Assembly: GCA_015478585.1 (NCBI GenBank)
Contig: JADMIM010000002.1
Coordinates: forward strand, 25,970-89,969
Origin: Thermaceae bacterium
GTDB taxonomy: Bacteria; Deinococcota; Deinococci; Deinococcales; Thermaceae
Direction of reading: 5' to 3'
Length of the DNA: 64,000 nt
Positions 61,025 through 64,000 of this stretch are shown one piece after another; within the stretch, counting starts at the first letter, position 1; each line of letters starts with the position of its first letter. The notes beneath the pieces are model-generated. The model was not told where the DNA came from, made no database searches, and saw only the letters and a list, made by a program, of their open reading frames with translations. The position numbers were made by a program, and so were the translations under genes.

Positions 61025-61201
61025 AAAGGCGACCCCCCAAGAGTTGTGGGGTCGCTGCCAATTTCGTGATGGCATTGCTGCCTTTAGCGCCCCCCTGCGC
61101 CCGTACCCGCACCAGCGCCGCTGGGCGCGCAGGGGGGCACGGTGCGAAGCTCGGCATGTACACAATTACGAGATGGTAGGTAGCGCTGGGGGGTCGCCTT
61201 T
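61025..61201. repeat. 177-bp element with 15-bp terminal inverted repeats
   Basis: AAAGGCGACCCCCCA (61025-61039) and TGGGGGGTCGCCTTT (61187-61201) are perfect inverted repeats. Inside, GCCCCCCTGCGC and GCGCAGGGGGGC (about 61088-61138) form a second long stem, and CAATTTCGTGATGG / CAATTACGAGATGG form a direct repeat. No ORF is present. It could be an unrelated MITE or a structured RNA. Confidence 0.65.
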
Positions 61202-61215
61202 GCGGTCAACGTTCC

Positions 61216-61752
61216 TTACGCCGACTGCAAAATGGGGATTTCGGTCAGACTGGTGATGGGCAGCTTGCTGTTGCCTTGATGAAAGGCTGCCAGACGGGCT
61301 ACCACGGTGGCTCCGGCTTTCTTGGCGACTTTCTCGAGGGCATTCATGGTTCCGCCCGAAGACACCACGTCGAACACCAAGGCCACCTTCTGGCCCAGAA
61401 GTTTCTCGGCCATGCGGCTGTCGAGCCAGAGGGTCTCGGAAACCCCCAAAGTTAGGGATTCGACCTCCTGGATGATGGGGTCTTGCATATAGGGGCGGCG
61501 TTTGCGGCGCACCACGATGTAGGGCTTGCCGCTAAGGGCGCTCAGGGTGTGGGCCAGCACGATGGGAGAGGTCTCGAGGGTCAGGATAACGTCGGTCTCG
61601 AGCGGTAGGTGCTTGACCAGAGCTTCGGCGGCAGCCTGCACCAGTTCCACATCGCCCATCAGCTCAACCAGGGGGATATGCACACCAGGCAGGGTTTCGA
61701 CTACAGGCAGATGGCGGGTAATTTTGCCGACGGTAATCGGATAGGTTTCCAT
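61216..61752 (-). CDS. Phosphoribosyltransferase-like protein with altered PRPP loop
   Basis: 178 residues, type I phosphoribosyltransferase fold, most like adenine phosphoribosyltransferase (ALSGKPYIVVRRKRRPYM). The PRPP-binding loop reads VALVFDVVSSGGTMN, where [10 protein letters not shown] is usual: the first acidic residue is Phe. It may bind PRPP weakly or act as a regulator. It is a tandem paralogue of the gene at 61853. AAGGAG lies upstream of the ATG. Confidence 0.8.
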   Translation of the reverse strand: METYPITVGKITRHLPVVETLPGVHIPLVELMGDVELVQAAAEALVKHLPLETDVILTLETSPIVLAHTLSALSGKPYIVVRRKRRPYMQDPIIQEVESLTLGVSETLWLDSRMAEKLLGQKVALVFDVVSSGGTMNALEKVAKKAGATVVARLAAFHQGNSKLPITSLTEIPILQSA

Positions 61753-61794
61753 CAGTTCGACTCCTTTTTACGTCTCAGCTTACGCTAAAGCAGG

Positions 61795-61848
61795 GAGCAA
61801 AGAGCTTTTGACGTTTCAGCCCTCTGCTCTCCGCTCTTTGCTTTACCT
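61795..61848. repeat. Heptanucleotide repeat tract
   Basis: Units such as GCAAAGA GCTTTTG ACGTTTC AGCCCTCT GCTCTCC. It fills the gap between the two phosphoribosyltransferase genes. Confidence 0.45.
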
Positions 61849-61852
61849 CATC

Positions 61853-62389
61853 TCATTCCGGCTTGAACAGCGGCAAATGCCCCAGCGCAAGCACGTCTTG
61901 GCGGGGCGAGCCCTCCGTAAAGACGGCCATCACCGCCCCCACCACCCCGCCGACTTCCTCTATAAGCTCGGAAAGCCCCTTGAGGGTACTGCCGGTAGAC
62001 ACCACGTCGTCCACGATGGCGACCTTCTTGCCCTTAATCAGGGTGATGTCGGTGCCGTCGAGCACCAGCAGTTGGGGCTTGCCGGTGGTGATGCTGATAA
62101 CCGTGCGCGAAACCGGGCTAATCATGTAGGGTTTTTCGGTTTTGCGGGCCACTACGTAGGGCTTGCCCGAGACCCGGCTAAGAGCATGGGCCAGCGGCAC
62201 GGCCTTCACCTCGGGCGTGACCAGGGTCTCGATGTCGGCAGGCATGGCCTGGGCCAGCGCCACGGCGGCGGCCTCGACCACCTGGGTATCGCCCAGCATG
62301 TTGAACAGGGCTACCGAAACCTCGAGGCCAACCTGGACAACCGGAAGCTCACGGTGTACCCCGGCAATTTCTACGGAATGAGTTCTCAC
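61853..62389 (-). CDS. Phosphoribosyltransferase, apt-like
   Basis: 178 residues from GTG. The PRPP loop is intact: [33 protein letters not shown] and [13 protein letters not shown] match adenine/xanthine-type phosphoribosyltransferases. It probably salvages a purine base using PRPP; the base is not certain. TAGACT lies exactly 6 nt before the GTG. It is transcribed towards the altered paralogue, about 100 bp downstream. Confidence 0.88.
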   Translation of the reverse strand: MRTHSVEIAGVHRELPVVQVGLEVSVALFNMLGDTQVVEAAAVALAQAMPADIETLVTPEVKAVPLAHALSRVSGKPYVVARKTEKPYMISPVSRTVISITTGKPQLLVLDGTDITLIKGKKVAIVDDVVSTGSTLKGLSELIEEVGGVVGAVMAVFTEGSPRQDVLALGHLPLFKPE

Positions 62390-62608
62390 GGAAGTAGTCT
62401 ACTAGGGTTACGGGAACTGGGCTCTGGGTTCCTTAGCGGCAAGCTCAAAAGTGGGAAGGATCAAAAGGTTAGTAAGGCCCTGAATTCATTTTTCGCCCCT
62501 TGTTTCCTGACTCCTAAAGCCCTATTGCGTTTTTGTGCTCAGATGGGCATAGCCCCTATACCTCTTGCGAGTTTATGTAAAACTGTCGTTGCGGACGAAG
62601 CTATTGGC

Positions 62609-62667
62609 TATCCGTGACTTGCGCAAGAAGTCTGAATATCCCAAGGTTCTTTCCGAAAACCGCTCTT
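62609..62667 (+). mobile_element. MITE-like element, copy 10 (truncated)
   Basis: TATCCGTGACTTGCGC at the left and AATATCCCAAGGTTCTTTCC...GAAAACCGCTCTT at the right, about 59 bp. It matches the right half of copies 7 and 8 and has lost its middle. Confidence 0.55.
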
Positions 62668-62707
62668 CTCTTCAGACTGGCCTCAACCGCGTCCCATCCT
62701 CGGCGCG

Positions 62708-62713
62708 TATACT
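62708..62713 (+). promoter_or_regulatory. BFN gene -10 box, leaderless type
   Basis: TATACT with exactly 6 nt to the ATG at 62720. The consensus match is 5 of 6. Confidence 0.6.
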
Positions 62714-62719
62714 CGGTTT

Positions 62720-63151
62720 ATGGTCAGTGCCAAGGTCGAAAGCATGGGCATGAACCCTGGCAATGGGGATTTGCTGGTGATTCTCAAAGCCGATACCGGA
62801 AAGGTTTTGCCCATCGTGATTGGGGCCTTGGAAACCCAGAACATCATGGTGTTTTTGTCGGGCGAGAAGCCCCCCAGACCCCTAGGGCCAGATTTGTTCG
62901 TCAACACCCTGGATTTGCTTGGGGTCAAGATACTGCGGCTGGAAATCGTCGAGCTGAAAGAGGGAACTTTTTATGGGCGGTTGGTGCTCAAGGGACGGGG
63001 CCTCGAGTACGACGTGGACTGCCGCCCCTCCGACGGCATGGCGATTGCTCTGCGAGCGGAGGCCGATATTTTGGTGGCGGAAACAGTTTTGCAGGATGCG
63101 GGCCTCGAGGAGTCCCATCTGAACCGGGGGGGCAGCACCCCTCAAGCCTAG
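62720..63151 (+). CDS. Bifunctional nuclease (BFN/DUF151) domain protein
   Basis: 143 residues. VLPIVIGALETQNIMVFL and DCRPSDGMAIALRAEADILV are the BFN signatures. Homologues are small nucleases or putative nucleases in thermophiles and plants. It is followed 10 bp later by a phosphoesterase gene on the same strand, so the two form an operon. Confidence 0.85.
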   Translation: MVSAKVESMGMNPGNGDLLVILKADTGKVLPIVIGALETQNIMVFLSGEKPPRPLGPDLFVNTLDLLGVKILRLEIVELKEGTFYGRLVLKGRGLEYDVDCRPSDGMAIALRAEADILVAETVLQDAGLEESHLNRGGSTPQA

Positions 63152-63161
63152 AAAGGATTGA

Positions 63162-63929
63162 GTGTACAGCGTCAAAAGCCTGGTGTTCCTGGTAGTGTTG
63201 GGTAGCTTGGCTTTGGCCCAGCGCATAGCCGTGCTGGGCGACTGGGGAGCCGATTCTCCCTTCCGGCCCCAGATTGCCGCGGCCATGCGGGCTACCCACC
63301 AGCAAAAACCCCTCGAGGCCATCGTGACCCTGGGGGACAACTTCTACCCTTCCGGTGTACCGGTACAGCGTTTTGTGAACGATTTGCCCAAGCTCAGGAT
63401 TTATCCCACTTTTGGCAACCACGACATACCCGCGCTGGAGGCCCAGTTCAAGCTATTTGGCCTGTATCGTACCTACTATAGTGTCACCCTCGGCAATATC
63501 GAGTTTTTCGTGCTGTACTCCGAAGGGTTTGATATGGCCCAGAGGGCCTGGCTGGAATCAGCCCTGCGGGCTTCTAGCGCGCCCTGGAAGGTGGTCACGC
63601 TGCACCGCCCGCTGTATTCCTCGGGTCTATACGGCGGTAGCCACACCCTGCGCCAAGCCCTCGAGCCCCTGCTCACGAAATATCAGGTCAATCTGGTATT
63701 GGCAGGCCACGAGCACGACTACGAGCGCTCCCAGGCCAAGGGAATTACCCACATCGTTTCCGGTGGCGGCGGAGCCTGGCTGCGCGGTTTTATATTTATC
63801 CGACCCCAAAGCAAGTTTCACCAAGAAACCCACAGCTATCTGGTGCTCGAGGCTACCCCAGAGCAGCTCTCCATTACTGCCTACAACGCTAAGAACAACA
63901 TCATTGACCAGACCATGCTCCAACGATAA
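63162..63929 (+). CDS. Secreted calcineurin-like metallophosphoesterase
   Basis: 255 residues from GTG. Signal peptide to about residue 19 (SLALAQ). Metal-binding motifs: GDWGAD, LGDNFYPSG, FGNHDIPA and AGHEHDYER. It resembles purple-acid-phosphatase-type enzymes that dephosphorylate organic phosphates outside the cell. AAAGGA is upstream at short spacing. Second gene of the BFN operon. Confidence 0.9.
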   Translation: MYSVKSLVFLVVLGSLALAQRIAVLGDWGADSPFRPQIAAAMRATHQQKPLEAIVTLGDNFYPSGVPVQRFVNDLPKLRIYPTFGNHDIPALEAQFKLFGLYRTYYSVTLGNIEFFVLYSEGFDMAQRAWLESALRASSAPWKVVTLHRPLYSSGLYGGSHTLRQALEPLLTKYQVNLVLAGHEHDYERSQAKGITHIVSGGGGAWLRGFIFIRPQSKFHQETHSYLVLEATPEQLSITAYNAKNNIIDQTMLQR

Positions 63930-63970
63930 GCCCACCGCTACGCCAAGGGAAAGTAAGCCATACTGAGAGG

Positions 63971-64000
63971 ATGGCGTACTCGACGGATTTGCGGGAGCGG
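63971..64000 (+). mobile_element. Start of an IS630-type transposase gene, cut by the window end
   Basis: The only ten codons visible read MAYSTDLRER, the usual beginning of IS630-family transposases (helix-turn-helix start). GAGAGG directly precedes the ATG. The rest lies outside the window, so the call is tentative. Confidence 0.55.

Larger units (their letters stand above)
62390..62719. other. 330-bp divergent gap
   Basis: Holds the apt-like gene's -10 box at the left (TAGACT, 62396-62401 on the minus strand), a degraded mobile repeat (62609-62667), and the BFN gene's -10 box at the right. The rest (about 62410-62600) has no recognisable gene. Confidence 0.55.

Overview
The window reads as one continuous stretch of a high-GC bacterial chromosome from the Deinococcus-Thermus group, most like Meiothermus. 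This is an inference. It rests on futalosine-pathway menaquinone genes (mqnA, mqnE), a DUF3084 coiled-coil protein, many TANNNT boxes 5-8 nt before start codons (leaderless promoters, common in this phylum), extreme over-use of the palindrome CTCGAG, and the overall protein content. No rRNA, tRNA or CRISPR was found.

Layout. 1-2.7 kb: end of a TRAP permease, ddl, and a secreted helix-hairpin-helix protein. 2.8-4.3 kb: a gene remnant, a lipoprotein with an alpha/beta-hydrolase fold but no catalytic triad, and a repeat-rich gap. 4.3-13.5 kb: a minus-strand catabolic operon with an NMT1/THI5-type ABC importer, two paralogous 4-TM proteins of unknown family, a creatininase-family amidohydrolase, two cytosine-deaminase-like amidohydrolases and an FAD oxidase. 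It looks like uptake and breakdown of an unknown N-heterocycle or cyclic amide, and three of its gene junctions carry the same small mobile repeat. 14-24.8 kb: housekeeping genes (ftsH, TPR protein, cupin, SPFH protein, gltX, lptB, DUF3084, ornithine cyclodeaminase family, moaB). 25-36 kb: mutS-orf-mutL, purU, an HtrA protease and a large secreted zinc-peptidase/propeller/barrel protein. 35.8-41.7 kb: mqnA-mqnE, a LacI regulator with its own operator, DUF3054-ridA and lipB-lipA. 41.8-46.7 kb: YIP1 protein, MOSC protein, serine beta-lactamase-like hydrolase, anmK, Uma2 nuclease and an SDR. 46.9-53.1 kb: a peptide operon (P1 peptidase, M20 deacylase, DppA-B-C-like importer without ATPases). 53.2-64 kb: small membrane protein, recO, SpoIID-like protein, DoxX, a broken DUF433/DUF5615 toxin-antitoxin-like pair, methylmalonyl-CoA mutase, a frameshifted AT-rich ORF, a thioesterase, an esterase, two phosphoribosyltransferase paralogues, a BFN-domain protein, a phosphoesterase, and the first codons of an IS630-type transposase at the edge.

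The most unusual content is between genes. A family of about 77-107 bp MITE-like elements (ends TATCGCGGTTT and GAAAACCGCTCTA) is present in about ten copies. Several carry a symmetrical terminator-like hairpin, and several supply the stop codon of the gene beside them. A second repeat family of about 73 bp (five copies) sits inside tracts of degenerate heptanucleotide repeats that recur in many gaps and even enter coding ends. Three accessory genes (AbrB-like, DUF5615, an AT-rich ORF) each carry an apparent frameshift, while the housekeeping genes are intact.
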